NCBI GenBank assembly: GCA_018384375.1
Contig: JAHAYJ010000082.1
Coordinates: forward strand, 1-64,000
DNA from: Lachnospiraceae bacterium
GTDB lineage: Bacteria > Bacillota > Clostridia > Lachnospirales > Lachnospiraceae
Direction of reading: 5' to 3'
Length of the DNA: 64,000 nt
Shown here: positions 50,803 to 59,600 of the stretch, in pieces
Position numbering within the stretch: position 1 is the stretch's first letter
Layout of the letters: every line of letters begins with the position of its first letter
The notes under the pieces: model-generated
Seen by the model: only the letters and a program-made list of their open reading frames with translations
Databases searched by the model: none
What the model was told of the DNA's origin: nothing
Position numbers and translations under genes: made by a program

Positions 50803-52893
50803 ATGTACAAGACATTTTCAATGGAACTTGCAGGACGAACACTCAGCGTTGATATTAACAGAGTGGGCAAGCAGGCAAATGGATGCGCGTTCATGCATTA
50901 CGGGGATACGACTGTGTTATCTACGGCAACGGCATCTGATAAACCACGTGAAGGGATTGATTTCTTCCCTCTCAGCGTAGAGTATGAAGAAAAGCTGTAT
51001 GCAGTAGGAAAGATCCCCGGTGGCTTCAATAAAAGAGAGGGAAAGGCTTCCGAGAATGCAATTCTGACAAGCCGTGTTATTGACAGGCCGATGCGTCCTC
51101 TTTTCCCTAAGGATTACAGAAATGATGTTACACTAAATAATATGGTTATGAGTGTTGACCCTGAATGCCGCCCGGAACTGGTAGCTATGCTGGGTGCAGC
51201 AATTGCAACCTGCATTTCGGATATTCCCTTTGACGGACCTTGTGCAATGACTCAGATCGGTATGGTAGATGGGGAAATGGTGGTCAATCCTTCTCAGGAA
51301 CAGTGGAAAAATGGTGATCTGAATCTGACTGTTGCATCAACCTCCGAAAAGGTAATCATGATTGAAGCCGGTGCCAATGAGATTCCGGAAGCAACCATGA
51401 TTGAAGCAATTTACAAGGCACATGAGATCAACCAGACAATTATTGCCTTCATCAATCAGATCGTGGCAGAGGTTGGGAAGCCGAAGCATGAATATACAAG
51501 CTGTGCGGTTCCTGAAGAGCTGTTTGCAGCCATGAAGGAAATTATTCCTCCTGCTCAGATGGAAGAGGCAGTTTTCACAGATGAAAAGCAGGTTCGTGAA
51601 GAGAATATTAAGAATATTACAGAAAAGCTGGAAGAGGCATTTGCAGAGAAGGAAGAATGGCTTGCAGTGCTTGGAGAGGCAATTTATCAGTATGAGAAGA
51701 AAACAGTTCGCAAGATGATCCTGAAGGATCACAAGCGTCCTGATGGTCGTGAAATTACCCAGATCCGTCCGCTTTCTGCAGAGGTTGATATCATTCCCAG
51801 AGTCCATGGCTCTGCTATGTTTACCCGTGGACAGACACAGATCTGTAATGTATGTACGCTGGCACCGCTTTCCGAGCAGCAGAGAATCGATGGACTCGAT
51901 GAAAACGAAGTGAGCAAGAGGTACATGCATCACTATAATTTCCCGTCCTACTCTGTTGGCGAGACAAAGCCCTCAAGAGGCCCCGGAAGAAGAGAGATCG
52001 GTCACGGCGCATTAGCAGAGAGAGCACTGATTCCTGTGCTCCCTTCCGAGGAAGAATTCCCCTATGCGATCCGTACGGTTTCCGAAACCTTTGAGTCAAA
52101 CGGCTCTACTTCCATGGCGTCCACCTGTGCTTCCTGTATGTCATTGATGGCAGCCGGTGTGCCGATCAAGAAGATGGTGGCAGGTATCTCCTGTGGTCTG
52201 GTTACTGGTGATACGGATGATGATTTTGTTCTCCTTACCGATATCCAGGGACTGGAAGATTTCTTTGGTGATATGGATTTTAAGGTAACCGGTACGACAG
52301 AGGGTATTACTGCGATCCAGATGGATATTAAGATTCACGGTCTGACAAGACCGATCGTTGAAGGCGCAATCGCAAGATGCCGTGAGGCAAGATTGTTTAT
52401 CATGGATAATTGTATGAAGAAAGCGATCGCACAGCCGAGACCTGAAGTTGGACCTTATGCACCTAAGATTATCTCTCTTCAGATTGACCCTGAAAAGATC
52501 GGTGATGTTGTGGGACAGCGCGGCAAGACAATTAATGAGATCATTGCCCGTACAGGTGTTAAGATTGACATTACAGATGATGGTATGGTATCGGTTTGCG
52601 GTACAGATGCAGCCATGATGGATAAGGCAGTGGAATATATTAAGACGATCGTAACCGATTATCAGGAAGGACAGATTTTCAAGGGCATTGTAGTAAGCAT
52701 TAAGGAATTTGGTGCTTTCGTTGAGTTTGCTCCCGGCAAGGAGGGAATGGTTCATATTTCTAAGATTGCCAAGGAAAGGATCAACCATGTAGAGGATGTA
52801 CTTACCCTTGGAGATAAAGTAACTGTTGTATGTCTTGGCAAGGATAAGATGGGCAGAATGAGCTTCTCCATGAAAGACGTAGCTCAGCAGTAA
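50803..52893 (+). CDS. pnp: Polyribonucleotide nucleotidyltransferase (PNPase)
   Basis: A 696-residue protein. It has two RNase PH domains (the second with R-P-D-G-R-E-I-T-Q-I-R-P and G-E-T-K-P-S-R-G-P-G-R-R-E-I-G-H), then a KH domain (V-V-G-Q-R-G-K-T-I-N-E-I-I) and an S1 domain (I-F-K-G-I-V-V-S-I-K-E-F-G-A-F-V). It degrades RNA from the 3' end with phosphate and is a main RNA-decay enzyme. AAAAGGAGAAAGATT precedes the ATG. Confidence 0.98.
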   Translation: MYKTFSMELAGRTLSVDINRVGKQANGCAFMHYGDTTVLSTATASDKPREGIDFFPLSVEYEEKLYAVGKIPGGFNKREGKASENAILTSRVIDRPMRPLFPKDYRNDVTLNNMVMSVDPECRPELVAMLGAAIATCISDIPFDGPCAMTQIGMVDGEMVVNPSQEQWKNGDLNLTVASTSEKVIMIEAGANEIPEATMIEAIYKAHEINQTIIAFINQIVAEVGKPKHEYTSCAVPEELFAAMKEIIPPAQMEEAVFTDEKQVREENIKNITEKLEEAFAEKEEWLAVLGEAIYQYEKKTVRKMILKDHKRPDGREITQIRPLSAEVDIIPRVHGSAMFTRGQTQICNVCTLAPLSEQQRIDGLDENEVSKRYMHHYNFPSYSVGETKPSRGPGRREIGHGALAERALIPVLPSEEEFPYAIRTVSETFESNGSTSMASTCASCMSLMAAGVPIKKMVAGISCGLVTGDTDDDFVLLTDIQGLEDFFGDMDFKVTGTTEGITAIQMDIKIHGLTRPIVEGAIARCREARLFIMDNCMKKAIAQPRPEVGPYAPKIISLQIDPEKIGDVVGQRGKTINEIIARTGVKIDITDDGMVSVCGTDAAMMDKAVEYIKTIVTDYQEGQIFKGIVVSIKEFGAFVEFAPGKEGMVHISKIAKERINHVEDVLTLGDKVTVVCLGKDKMGRMSFSMKDVAQQ

Positions 52894-52916
52894 ACCGGAT
52901 ATAAAGAAGAAAAAAA

Positions 52917-52944
52917 GGCAGAGCATTTTGCTCTGTCTTTTTTT
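52917..52944 (+). terminator. Terminator after pnp
   Basis: GGCAGAGC (52917-52924) pairs with GCTCTGTC (52930-52937) around a 5-base loop and is followed by seven T residues. Confidence 0.88.
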
Positions 52945-52947
52945 GAT

Positions 52948-52975
52948 GCATAACTTGGACAAATTCACATATATT
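52948..52975 (+). promoter_or_regulatory. Candidate sigma-E promoter of the spoIIIA operon
   Basis: GCATAAC (52948-52954), a 13-bp spacer and CATATATT (52968-52975) resemble the sigma-E consensus (KMATATT, 13-15 bases, CATACA-T). The spoIIIA operon is transcribed by sigma-E in Bacillus. The predicted start lies only about a dozen bases before the spoIIIAA ATG, which is close but possible. Confidence 0.5.
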
Positions 52976-52994
52976 TGGATAAGAGGTGAATTTG

Positions 52995-53984
52995 ATGACA
53001 AAGCAGGAAGAGATCTTGAGAATATTTCCGGATTACATGAGAGAAAGATGGGAAAGACCGCTGCAAAGAGCGGACAAACTTCAGGAGATAAGGCTTGGCA
53101 TAGGGCAGCCGGTCCGATTTGTAATATCCGGTAAGGAATTTTTTCTTTCCTGCAGGGGAAATATCGCTACAGGCAGTCAGGATGCATGGTACATAACGGA
53201 ATGTGAGATGGAAGAGATCATCAAAAATGTATGTCATTATTCCATGTATGCTTTTGAGAATGAAATAAGGCAGGGTTTTTTGACGATACAGGGGGGACAC
53301 CGGATCGGAATGGCGGGACAGGTGGTGTTAAATGAAAACGGAAATGTCAGAAACATTACCCATATCCGATTTCTGAACATTCGTATATCCCATGAAATTA
53401 TCGGAGCAGCTGATAAGGCGATGCCGTATCTGTACGAGGAAAACAGATTCCTGAATACACTGTTGATTTCCCCACCGGGCTGCGGGAAAACAACAATGCT
53501 GCGGGATATGATCAGACAGATATCTGAAGGAAATGCCTTTGCGAAAGGAAAGCAGGTTGGAGTGGTAGATGAACGTTCAGAGATTGCGGGAAGCTTTATG
53601 GGAATTCCGCAGAACCAGGTGGGGATGCGTACGGACGTAATGGATGGCTGCCCGAAGGTTCAGGGAATGATGCTTCTTATGCGGTCTATGGCGCCGGCTG
53701 TTGTGGCAGTGGATGAAATCGGCGGGATGGAGGACATGCATGCTGTCCATCAGGTATTGCAGTGCGGGAGCAGCGTGCTTGCAACGATGCATGGAAATTC
53801 CATGAAAGATATCAGGAAACATCTGAATATCGGAAGCCCAGCAAGAGAAACGATGCAGTTTGGACCGGATGATTTTTTTGAGAGATATATTTTCATGGAA
53901 AAAAAGAATGGAATCTGCAGAATTCGTGAGATCCTGGATGCGGAAGAAAAGAGACTGTATCCGGAGGTTATAGATGATGATTAA
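52995..53984 (+). CDS. spoIIIAA: Stage III sporulation protein AA (ATPase)
   Basis: A 329-residue cytoplasmic ATPase related to secretion ATPases. P-loop S-P-P-G-C-G-K-T-T-M-L near residue 160, R-L-G-I-G-Q-P-V and V-A-V-D-E-I-G-G are seen. It is thought to power the SpoIIIA-SpoIIQ feeding channel between mother cell and forespore. ATG 52995 is chosen because AAGAGGTGA lies seven bases before it; GTG 52986 is part of that site. Its end overlaps spoIIIAB by 11 bases. Confidence 0.95.
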   Translation: MTKQEEILRIFPDYMRERWERPLQRADKLQEIRLGIGQPVRFVISGKEFFLSCRGNIATGSQDAWYITECEMEEIIKNVCHYSMYAFENEIRQGFLTIQGGHRIGMAGQVVLNENGNVRNITHIRFLNIRISHEIIGAADKAMPYLYEENRFLNTLLISPPGCGKTTMLRDMIRQISEGNAFAKGKQVGVVDERSEIAGSFMGIPQNQVGMRTDVMDGCPKVQGMMLLMRSMAPAVVAVDEIGGMEDMHAVHQVLQCGSSVLATMHGNSMKDIRKHLNIGSPARETMQFGPDDFFERYIFMEKKNGICRIREILDAEEKRLYPEVIDDD

Positions 53985-54492
53985 GCTGGCAGGCTGTATT
54001 ATGATTATTTTCGGCTGTGCCGGCATGGCTAATGCTTGGTGCACCGAGCAGAAAAGGCGGCTCGTAATGCTGAGGCAGATACGAAAAATCTATGAGGATA
54101 TGAAATATTATATCACCTATCAGAAAACCACAATTCCGGAAGCCTTACATAGAATATCCGAAAACAAAGAGCTTTTTCTGGCAGATGCGTTCAATGAAAT
54201 TTATGAGGAACAAAAGAAGGGGGAAAAGAACTTCCCTGAAAATTGGGAAAGGCAGATGGAGAGGGCATTGGCACAAACTCCACTGCGCAGTCAGGAGAGA
54301 AGGCTTCTGCTGGACTTCCCTTCCTGTCTGGGGTTTATGAAAGAGGATGCTCAGGCAGGTGCGCTGGATGAACTGCTCCGGGAGGTGATTCGGCAAATTG
54401 AGGAACGGGAAGAAGAACGGAAAAGTAAAAATAAAATGGTAATGAGTCTTGGGCTGGCAGGAGGAATTCTTTTGACCATTCTGCTGCTGTAA
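53974..54492 (+). CDS. spoIIIAB: Stage III sporulation protein AB
   Basis: A 172-residue protein with an N-terminal membrane segment (about 5-21), a helical body and a C-terminal hydrophobic end, resembling GspF-like proteins. Part of the SpoIIIA channel complex. It overlaps spoIIIAA by 11 bases, and spoIIIAC follows after 19 bases. Confidence 0.9.
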   Translation: MMIKLAGCIMIIFGCAGMANAWCTEQKRRLVMLRQIRKIYEDMKYYITYQKTTIPEALHRISENKELFLADAFNEIYEEQKKGEKNFPENWERQMERALAQTPLRSQERRLLLDFPSCLGFMKEDAQAGALDELLREVIRQIEEREEERKSKNKMVMSLGLAGGILLTILLL

Positions 54493-54511
54493 TCAAGATG
54501 ATGGAGGAAAT

Positions 54512-54706
54512 ATGGGGATAAGCCTGATCTTTAAAATAGCAGCAGTAGGAATTCTGGTAACCATACTCAGTCAGATATTAAAGCACAGCGGAAGGGATGA
54601 GCATGCGTTTCTGATCAGTCTTGCGGGACTGATTCTGGTTCTCACATGGATCTTACCCTATATCTATGACTTATTTGTAATGATACAGGATTTATTTAGT
54701 ATGTGA
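54512..54706 (+). CDS. spoIIIAC: Stage III sporulation protein AC
   Basis: A 64-residue protein with two membrane helices (5-25 and 33-56), the typical size of SpoIIIAC. GATGGAGGAAAT precedes the ATG. Part of the SpoIIIA membrane complex. Confidence 0.9.
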   Translation: MGISLIFKIAAVGILVTILSQILKHSGRDEHAFLISLAGLILVLTWILPYIYDLFVMIQDLFSM

Positions 54707-54728
54707 GGAAGCAAGGAACAGGGAGAAT

Positions 54729-55115
54729 ATGGAAATTATTAAGATTGGCGTTCTGGGAGTGGCGGGAGTCATGCTCGCTTTACAGTTCAAATCGGGTAAA
54801 ACAGAATATGGATTCTATATCGGTGCGGCGATCTGCCTTGTGATTTTTACCTTCTCCATGAATGGGCTTACAGCCCTGCTTTACAGAGTGAAGGAGCTGG
54901 AACGATATCTAAATGGAAGCGGAAGCTATCTGGGCTTTCTGTTTAAGGCGGTAGGAGTGACCTATGTGTGTGAATTCTGTGCATCCATTTGTAAGGATGC
55001 AGGCTATGGAGCGGTTGCCGGACAGATTGAAACCTTTGGAAAGCTTTCTGTACTGCTGATGGGAATTCCGGTTCTGGTAGCGGTAGTAGAAAATATCAAT
55101 TTGATGGCGGGATAG
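54729..55115 (+). CDS. spoIIIAD: Stage III sporulation protein AD
   Basis: A 128-residue protein with three to four membrane segments (A-G-V-M-L-A-L-Q-F, I-G-A-A-I-C-L-V-I-F-T-F, V-G-V-T-Y-V-C-E-F-C, M-G-I-P-V-L-V-A-V-V) and the E-F-C-A-S-I-C-K-D-A-G motif of the family. Member of the SpoIIIA complex. Starts 22 bases after spoIIIAC. Confidence 0.9.
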   Translation: MEIIKIGVLGVAGVMLALQFKSGKTEYGFYIGAAICLVIFTFSMNGLTALLYRVKELERYLNGSGSYLGFLFKAVGVTYVCEFCASICKDAGYGAVAGQIETFGKLSVLLMGIPVLVAVVENINLMAG

Positions 55116-55122
55116 AGGTAGG

Positions 55123-56301
55123 ATGAGAGGACCGGGAAAAAAATTACAATATATGATAGCAGGGACTATCTGCGCTGTTTTGTTGTGCACAATACCGGTG
55201 TATGCCGCAGAACGGGAGCAAGAGAATGGGGAAGAGGATGGGATCCAGAAATATGTTGATATGTGGACAGACTCTCTGGATCTGAAGCAGATTGATACCG
55301 GAATGGAAGAACTTTTCCCGGAGCTTGATATTGATGCCGGAAATATGCTTCAGATGATTCTGGAGGGCAGAGTTATGGAAGCACTAAGAGAATTGTGCTC
55401 TCAGATATGGGAAGGGATTCAGGGAAAGCTTTTGAATATCAGACAGATCTTTTTATACATATTGATTCTTGGAATTGTCTCTGCCCTTTTTTCCGGCTTC
55501 TCTGATCTGTTTGCGGGACAACAGATCTCACAGGCGGGTTTCTACTTCTTATACCTGTTCCTTATGGTACTGGCAACAAAAGCTTTCAGCTTTGTATCAA
55601 AGATTACACTGGAGGCGGTAGAGAATATTGTATTATTTATAAAAATGTTTATTCCGACTTATTTTGTTGCGGTGGGAACTGCACAGGGAAGCGCGACTGC
55701 CGTTTATTACTATCAGCTGATGCTGATGACGGCTTATCTTGTTGAAAGCTTTCTGAAAAATGCACTGATTCCGCTTATCTGCAGTTATGTTCTGCTGGCA
55801 CTGTTGAACGGCATCTGGGTTGAAGAAAAGCTTTCTTTGCTGCTTGATTTTTTGAAGAAAGGGATCGTGATGGCACTAAAGATTTCAATGGGTGCAGTTA
55901 CAGGCTTAAGTCTTGTCCAGGCAGTCATTTTGCCGGTGGCGGACAAGCTGAAGATATCGGCGCTCAGAAAAGCGGTAGCTGCAATCCCCGGAATCGGAGG
56001 GGCGGCAGAGGGGGTTGCCGAGCTGGTACTAGGGGCAGCTGTTTTGATCAAGAACAGTATGGGAATTCTTCTCTTAATTCTGCTTATGGCGGCATGCCTT
56101 ACACCTGTAATCCAGATATTGGTTATTACACTGACAATGAAGCTTGGAGCGGCGGTGACAGGGATCGTCAGTGATAAAAGAATATCGGGCTGTGTTGACA
56201 GGGTTGGCGAGGGGTGCTTTCTGCTGCTTCGCTGTGTGTTAACTGCTATGGCACTGTTTCTGATTGTAATTGCAGTGGTAGCATACACCTTGTCTTCTTA
56301 G
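55123..56301 (+). CDS. spoIIIAE: Stage III sporulation protein AE
   Basis: A 392-residue protein with a signal-like N-terminus (about 10-28), an acidic extracellular stretch (D-M-W-T-D-S-L-D) and about seven membrane helices. F-I-P-T-Y-F-V-A-V-G and R-K-A-V-A-A-I-P-G-I-G-G-A-A-E-G are family motifs. It is the main membrane component of the SpoIIIA complex. It starts 7 bases after spoIIIAD. Confidence 0.92.
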   Translation: MRGPGKKLQYMIAGTICAVLLCTIPVYAAEREQENGEEDGIQKYVDMWTDSLDLKQIDTGMEELFPELDIDAGNMLQMILEGRVMEALRELCSQIWEGIQGKLLNIRQIFLYILILGIVSALFSGFSDLFAGQQISQAGFYFLYLFLMVLATKAFSFVSKITLEAVENIVLFIKMFIPTYFVAVGTAQGSATAVYYYQLMLMTAYLVESFLKNALIPLICSYVLLALLNGIWVEEKLSLLLDFLKKGIVMALKISMGAVTGLSLVQAVILPVADKLKISALRKAVAAIPGIGGAAEGVAELVLGAAVLIKNSMGILLLILLMAACLTPVIQILVITLTMKLGAAVTGIVSDKRISGCVDRVGEGCFLLLRCVLTAMALFLIVIAVVAYTLSS

Positions 56302-56311
56302 GAGGTTTCAG

Positions 56312-56908
56312 ATGATTTCTATTATGAAGGAAATCTGCATATTTATGATTATTGTTCAGGGAATTCTCTGCTTTGTTCCGGGAAATTCCTACATAAAATA
56401 TGTCAGAATCCTTGTAGGAATCATTCTGATTCTGCGCATTACGGAACCGATTTTGAGTCTGGTCGCCGGAGGAGATGTTAGGCAGGAAATTGACCGGAAG
56501 GTGAGCGAATTGGAGAGGAGTATTTCCATGGAACAGCAGAAATTGGAAATAGAGGATCGCGAAATGGGAATTTATAACAGCATTGAGGAAGAATTAAAGG
56601 AAAGACTGCGCACATGTGAAGGAGATTATGTGGTTGAAAAGGTGGAGCTTGTGGACGGCGAAAAAACGGAATCCTGTAACGGGAAAAGGATTCCATCCGG
56701 GGATAATCTTCGAATTCTGATAACGGTTTCTCCGCGCAAAGAGGGAAAAACAAGAACAATTGGAGAAGAGATCAGGATTGAAGCTGTCGATATCAGCCAG
56801 AATGGAAAAGTGAACGAGATACAGGATGAAAAGCTTAAGGAGCAATACAGTGAGTGTATCGGAGTAAATCCCGAAAATATTGAAATTGCGATTCGGCAGG
56901 GGTGGTGA
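56312..56908 (+). CDS. spoIIIAF: Stage III sporulation protein AF
   Basis: A 198-residue protein with two N-terminal membrane helices (5-21 and 29-50), the pattern P-G-N-S-Y-I-K-Y-V-R-I-L-V-G between them, and a soluble part thought to form a ring-building fold. AGGAGGTTTCAG precedes the ATG. Confidence 0.88.
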   Translation: MISIMKEICIFMIIVQGILCFVPGNSYIKYVRILVGIILILRITEPILSLVAGGDVRQEIDRKVSELERSISMEQQKLEIEDREMGIYNSIEEELKERLRTCEGDYVVEKVELVDGEKTESCNGKRIPSGDNLRILITVSPRKEGKTRTIGEEIRIEAVDISQNGKVNEIQDEKLKEQYSECIGVNPENIEIAIRQGW

Positions 56909-56914
56909 GAATAA

Positions 56915-57580
56915 TTGCAAAAGGACAGAGTGCCGGGGGAACCGGAGAAAAAAGAATTATTAAAAGGGAAAGGAAGATTTGGTAAGGAGAATTATTTGAT
57001 CCTGGTGCTTGTCGGTGTGCTTCTTCTGGTTGTTGCCTGGCCGGTAAATGATGAAAAAAAGACGACACAGTCCGTTCAATCGGACAGCGAGCAAGCTACA
57101 ATAGATTTACAGACAGATCTCTATTCCGGATTGACCATAAAAGGAGAAAATGATTTTGAGTCAGATGTTGATAGTATCCCATCCTATGCGAGATATCTGG
57201 AAGAATCCCTGGAAAAGCTTCTTTCGACCATGGAAGGTGTGGGAAAAGTTCGCGTCATGGTCACACTGGAAGGAACCGGGGAGACTATCGTGGAGAAGGA
57301 TCAGAATATCAAAAAAAATGGGAGTACGGAGGTGGATTCTGCCGGAGGAAGCAGAAATACTTCAGACATTACGGAAGAAGAGACCACAGTTTTTTTTGAT
57401 TCAGCTAATGGGGATGCCCCGATCATTAAGCAGAAACTGGCACCGAGGGTGGCTGGGGTGGCGGTATCCGCACAGGGTGGCGGAAATGCGGTAATTGCAG
57501 GAAATATTAAGAAAGCAATTCAGGCATTATTTGGAATTGATGCTCATAAAATTATTATAGTTAAAATGATAACACAATAA
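56915..57580 (+). CDS. spoIIIAG: Stage III sporulation protein AG
   Basis: A 221-residue protein with one N-terminal helix (I-L-V-L-V-G-V-L-L-L-V-V-A-W-P-V) and an extracellular region. L-E-K-L-L-S-T-M-E-G-V-G-K-V-R-V-M-V-T-L shows the ring-building motif that forms the large SpoIIIAG ring. Start is TTG 56915 after GTGGTGAG, a weak signal. The helix and length match the family. Confidence 0.88.
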   Translation: MQKDRVPGEPEKKELLKGKGRFGKENYLILVLVGVLLLVVAWPVNDEKKTTQSVQSDSEQATIDLQTDLYSGLTIKGENDFESDVDSIPSYARYLEESLEKLLSTMEGVGKVRVMVTLEGTGETIVEKDQNIKKNGSTEVDSAGGSRNTSDITEEETTVFFDSANGDAPIIKQKLAPRVAGVAVSAQGGGNAVIAGNIKKAIQALFGIDAHKIIIVKMITQ

Positions 57581-57595
57581 GAAGGAGACACAGGC

Positions 57596-58318
57596 TTGAA
57601 AAATATGGTGAAAAAGAATCAGATTATGATTACAGCACTGGCAATCATGATTGCAGTTGCGGGATATCTGCATTTTGCCGGCGACCAGATTACGGATGAG
57701 GGAATCATGACAGCAGGATCAGGAGTTACAGAAATACAAAGCAATACCGTAGAAGCGGATACGGACGTAGCGGCTCTGTTTGAAATTTCAGATGAGGATA
57801 TGGAACAGGCGGAATACGGAGAAATTCAAAGCCTGGATTCGGACGTGGTTTTGGAAGAGGCAAATTATCTGGATGAGACAATGGGTGAGGTGACAGAAAA
57901 TGTTGAAAATCAGATTTCTGACAGCGAAACACCGGGGGAGGCAGTTTTTACTTCGGCTACCAGTATGAATACCCTTTCCGGAGCAAGACTTTTAAAGGAA
58001 CAGACGAGAGCAAAAAATAAGGAGACCCTTCTGGAAATTATCAATAATGTTAATATCACTGAAGAGCAGAAGCAGACAGCAATAGACAATATGATTGCCA
58101 TTACGGAGATCGCCGAAAAGGAAACCGCAGCTGAAATATTGCTGGAAAGCAAAGGTTTTGAGGATGTGGTGGTAAGTATAACAGATGATACAGTAGATGT
58201 GGTTGTAAACGCGGCTGAACTTTCGGAAGCACAAAGGGCACAGATAGAGGATATTGTGATCCGCAAAACCGGAGTGGCGCCTGAAGCTATTGTGATCAGT
58301 ACACTGACAGCGGAATAA
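57596..58318 (+). CDS. spoIIIAH: Stage III sporulation protein AH
   Basis: A 240-residue protein with one N-terminal helix (I-T-A-L-A-I-M-I-A-V-A-G-Y) and an extracellular domain ending in E-A-I-V-I-S. The K-E-T-L-L-E-I-I-N-N segment and the D-T-V-D-V-V-V region match SpoIIIAH, which meets SpoIIQ across the intermembrane space. TTG 57596 is used after AAGGAGACACAGGC; ATG 57605 is an alternative. It is the last gene of the operon. Confidence 0.9.
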   Translation: MKNMVKKNQIMITALAIMIAVAGYLHFAGDQITDEGIMTAGSGVTEIQSNTVEADTDVAALFEISDEDMEQAEYGEIQSLDSDVVLEEANYLDETMGEVTENVENQISDSETPGEAVFTSATSMNTLSGARLLKEQTRAKNKETLLEIINNVNITEEQKQTAIDNMIAITEIAEKETAAEILLESKGFEDVVVSITDDTVDVVVNAAELSEAQRAQIEDIVIRKTGVAPEAIVISTLTAE

Positions 58319-58419
58319 ATAGATGCTATATTTTGAAAAATGTGGTATCCTATTACAGGAGTAAAAGTTAATTTACCTTTTTGCAAAAGGGCTTATCGAA
58401 ATAAGAGAAAGGATACTAT

Positions 58420-59571
58420 ATGAAAAGAGTTTTTTTAATTGTTTTGGACAGTGTGGGAATAGGCGCAATGGACGATGCCGCAGAGTTTGGTGATGCCGGT
58501 ACGAATACACTGCGTTCAGCATCTGAGGGCTCCTGTTTTCACATGCCCAACATGGAACAGCTGGGGTTGTTTAATATTGACGGAATTGACTGGAAGAAGG
58601 GTGTTGAAAATCCGAAGGCTGTTTATGGAAGAATGAGAGAAGCCTCAAGAGGAAAGGATACCACGATCGGCCATTGGGAGATTGCGGGTTTGATTTCCAA
58701 AAAGCCACTTCCGGTTTATCCCAATGGGTTTCCAAAGGAGATCCTGGATGAATTCTCACGTATGACGGGAAGAGGTGTGCTTTGTAATAAGCCCTATTCC
58801 GGAACCGAAGTGATTAAAGATTATGGAGATGAGCATGTTCTGACCGGAAAACTGATTGTTTATACCTCGGCTGACAGTGTATTCCAAATTGCTGCACATG
58901 AGGACGTGGTTCCGGTAGAGACATTGTATGAATATTGCCGCATGGCAAGACAGCTTCTCACGGGAGAACACAGTGTGGGACGTGTAATTGCAAGACCTTT
59001 TATCGGTAAGGACGGAAATTATCAGCGTACACCGAAACGACATGATTTTTCACTGGAACCGCCCGGAGAGACTATGCTGGATGCAATTAAGGGTGCCGGA
59101 AAAGAAGTGATCGGTGTTGGAAAGATTAAGGATATCTTTGCGGGAAGAGGTATTACTTCTTATGTTTATACTAAAGGGAACGCGGAAGGAATAGAGAGAA
59201 CCCTCGAATATCTCGACCAGGATTTTGAAGGCTTATGCTTTGTTAATCTTGTGGATTACGATATGCTTTACGGGCACAGAAATGACATTGAAGGGTATGC
59301 AAAAGCCCTGACGGAATTTGATGAAGCTTTACCGCAGATGATCTCAAAAATGAGAGAGGATGATCTTTTGATGATCACGGCAGATCACGGATGCGATCCG
59401 GGATATACGGTGTCGACTGATCATTCAAGAGAATATACCCCTCTGATCGTATATGGAAAATCAATTGCTTCCGTGAATCTGGGAACCAGAGATACCTTTG
59501 CGGATATTGGTGCAACAGTGCTTGACTATTTGGGAGTTGAGGGGAAAATAGCCGGAAAATCTGTGCTGTAA
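58420..59571 (+). CDS. deoB: Phosphopentomutase
   Basis: A 383-residue protein. V-L-D-S-V-G-I-G-A-M-D-D-A, T-T-I-G-H-W-E, N-K-P-Y-S-G-T-E-V and T-A-D-H-G-C-D-P are the metal-binding motifs. It moves phosphate between C1 and C5 of ribose and deoxyribose during nucleoside breakdown. AGAGAAAGGATACTAT precedes the ATG. Only 29 bases separate it from prfC. Confidence 0.96.
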   Translation: MKRVFLIVLDSVGIGAMDDAAEFGDAGTNTLRSASEGSCFHMPNMEQLGLFNIDGIDWKKGVENPKAVYGRMREASRGKDTTIGHWEIAGLISKKPLPVYPNGFPKEILDEFSRMTGRGVLCNKPYSGTEVIKDYGDEHVLTGKLIVYTSADSVFQIAAHEDVVPVETLYEYCRMARQLLTGEHSVGRVIARPFIGKDGNYQRTPKRHDFSLEPPGETMLDAIKGAGKEVIGVGKIKDIFAGRGITSYVYTKGNAEGIERTLEYLDQDFEGLCFVNLVDYDMLYGHRNDIEGYAKALTEFDEALPQMISKMREDDLLMITADHGCDPGYTVSTDHSREYTPLIVYGKSIASVNLGTRDTFADIGATVLDYLGVEGKIAGKSVL

Positions 59572-59600
59572 GACACTTGAATGACTTGGAGGAAAAATAC

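Noticed and set aside
52141-53001. 286-codon reverse frame over the end of pnp
   Set aside because: Antisense to the conserved KH and S1 domains of pnp, without a domain or ribosome site.
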